A program made the translations under genes and the position numbers. The notes under the pieces are model-generated. The model was not told the DNA's origin and searched no databases. It worked only from the letters and a program-made list of their open reading frames with translations. A stretch of 7,860 nt of DNA. Source: Actinomycetes bacterium (GTDB taxonomy: Bacteria; Actinomycetota; Thermoleophilia; RBG-16-64-13). Of the stretch, positions 6,752 to 7,860 are shown piece after piece (the stretch's first letter is position 1; each line of letters starts with the position of its first letter). The stretch is from the NCBI GenBank assembly GCA_021815245.1, contig JAKAHF010000079.1:1-7860 (forward strand), given 5' to 3'.

Positions 6752-6772
6752 TGTCGGCGACCGGCGCTGACA
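6752..6772 (+). repeat. Short stem-loop just after tsaD
   Basis: Bases 6752-6759 pair with 6765-6772 (8 bp with one G-U wobble) around a 5-base loop, starting 13 bases past the tsaD stop. No T-run follows, so it is at best a weak terminator or an mRNA 3' end stabiliser. A 7-base direct repeat, AGGGCCT, lies just before it (6737-6743 and 6746-6752). Confidence 0.4.
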
Positions 6773-6786
6773 CTCCAGCCGGGCAA

Positions 6787-6835
6787 GTGCCAAGCGTCGA
6801 TCGCACGTGGTGGCCCCGACTTTGCGATCGGGCAC
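6787..6835. repeat. Large inverted repeat between tsaD and the groESL promoter
   Basis: CGATCGCA at 6798-6805 pairs perfectly with TGCGATCG at 6823-6830. Outside it GTGCC (6787-6791) pairs with GGCAC (6831-6835), leaving a 6-base bulge on the left side and a 17-base loop. No T-run follows on either strand, so it is not a classic intrinsic terminator. It ends 19 bases before the groES -35. It may end the tsa operon by another route or be a protein-binding site; neither is shown. Confidence 0.5.
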
Positions 6836-6854
6836 AAATACAACGCTCAGCCGA

Positions 6855-6883
6855 TTGACAAAACCTGAGTCTCCGCATAACAT
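6855..6883 (+). promoter_or_regulatory. groESL promoter
   Basis: A perfect TTGACA -35 (6855-6860) and TAACAT -10 (6878-6883) are 17 bases apart, the ideal spacing for a housekeeping sigma factor. Transcription would start near 6890, directly ahead of the CIRCE operator, which fits an HrcA-repressed promoter. The leader to groES would be about 118 bases. Confidence 0.82.
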
Positions 6884-6892
6884 ATGCCCCGG

Positions 6893-6919
6893 TTGGCACT
6901 CTTGGCATGAGAGTGCCAA
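6893..6919 (+). promoter_or_regulatory. CIRCE operator (HrcA-binding site)
   Basis: TTGGCACTC (6893-6901), 9 bases, then GAGTGCCAA (6911-6919) form a perfect 9-9-9 inverted repeat. The CIRCE consensus is TTAGCACTC-N9-GAGTGCTAA; this copy differs by one symmetric change (A to G on the left, T to C on the right). It lies at the predicted transcription start, so HrcA bound there would block initiation of groESL, with release on heat shock. The hrcA gene is not in the window. Confidence 0.95.
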
Positions 6920-6995
6920 TTCTCCGAAACAGGTGTAGCGCGTTCTCCCCGGCGAGGCCGTGGAGGGCGCAAGTCAGTCAACACACAAGACTCAT

Positions 6996-7001
6996 AGGAG
7001 G
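6996..7001 (+). promoter_or_regulatory. groES ribosome-binding site
   Basis: AGGAGG lies 7 bases before ATG 7009 and fixes that start. It rules out the in-frame ATG at 6907, which falls inside the CIRCE element and would add 34 residues with no GroES homology. Confidence 0.85.
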
Positions 7002-7008
7002 GTTGTGC

Positions 7009-7302
7009 ATGAAACTAGTGCCTCTCGAGGACAGGGTCGTCATCAAGGTCCTGGAACAAGAAGAGAAGACCGCCAGCGGTATCGTCCTCCCCGACACCGC
7101 CAAAGAGAAGCCGTCGAAGGGGAAGGTCGTAGCGGCCGGTCCCGGCAAGTATGACGACAACGGCAAGCTCATGCCCATGCCGGTCAGCACTGGCGACATC
7201 GTCGTTTTCGCGAAGTACGCCGGCACCGAGCTGAAGCTCGATGGTGACGAGTATCTCGTCGTGCGCGCCACCGACCTCATCGGCATTCTGCCCCAAGGCT
7301 GA
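7009..7302 (+). CDS. groES: Co-chaperonin GroES
   Basis: This 97-residue protein has the standard length of the 10-kDa chaperonin, which forms the heptameric lid of the GroEL folding chamber in the cytoplasm. Visible are the N-terminal [11 protein letters not shown], the mobile loop with [17 protein letters not shown] (containing the Gly-Ile-Val-Leu patch that docks on GroEL), GKVVAAGPG, and the C-terminal segment [16 protein letters not shown]. It is the first gene behind the CIRCE-controlled promoter. groEL follows after 33 bases with its own ribosome-binding site. It ends in TGA. Nothing in it looks damaged. Confidence 0.97.
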   Translation: MKLVPLEDRVVIKVLEQEEKTASGIVLPDTAKEKPSKGKVVAAGPGKYDDNGKLMPMPVSTGDIVVFAKYAGTELKLDGDEYLVVRATDLIGILPQG

Positions 7303-7314
7303 GTCCTAGGGTAA

Positions 7315-7860
<546 letters not shown>

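Noticed and set aside
6907..7008. Longer GroES starting at ATG 6907
   Set aside because: That ATG lies inside the CIRCE operator, has no ribosome-binding site, and adds 34 residues with no GroES homology; ATG 7009 has AGGAGG at proper spacing.

Overview
The window is GC-rich bacterial DNA. It most likely comes from the Actinomycetota, and possibly from a deep or anaerobic lineage. The main evidence is gene order: tsaE, tsaB, rimI and tsaD followed by groES and groEL is the arrangement I know from actinobacteria such as Mycobacterium. GTG and TTG starts and TANNNT-type -10 elements fit that reading. The exact class is inference and I would not name a genus.

There are two divergent blocks separated by about 210 bases (2925-3134). 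The left block, on the minus strand, reads: a DUF2520 Rossmann-fold protein (1869-2924), a YjbQ/UPF0047 protein (1382-1834), and a two-domain protein joining a 3-hexulose-6-phosphate synthase to an RraA-type domain (61-1347). Both gaps are 34 bases, so they look like one transcript. A strong stem-loop at 1-47 lies just past the last stop codon and is probably the terminator.

The right block, on the plus strand, starts with a type-4 (iron-sulfur) uracil-DNA glycosylase (3135-3884). It overlaps tsaE (3881-4354) by four bases. tsaB follows (4356-5207), then a single reading frame that fuses RimI to TsaD (5212-6738). TsaB, TsaD and TsaE make the t6A37 modification of ANN-decoding tRNAs from the intermediate produced by TsaC/Sua5, which is not in the window. 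RimI acetylates ribosomal protein N termini.

A 116-base stretch (6739-6854) with two stem-loops separates this operon from the heat-shock unit. That unit has a near-consensus sigma-70-type promoter (6855-6883), a perfect CIRCE operator for HrcA (6893-6919), groES (7009-7302) and the start of groEL (7336 to the window end). The most striking oddity is an in-frame TAG at groEL codon 155 (7798-7800), after which GroEL-like sequence continues in the same frame to the window end with several unusual residues. This could be a base-calling or assembly error, a decaying groEL copy, or recoding. The first two are more likely.

I see no mobile element, CRISPR array, tRNA or rRNA. I found no clearly new multi-gene system. 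The items most worth a second look are the interrupted groEL, the RimI-TsaD and HPS-RraA fusions, and a clamp-binding-like peptide at the end of the uracil-DNA glycosylase.
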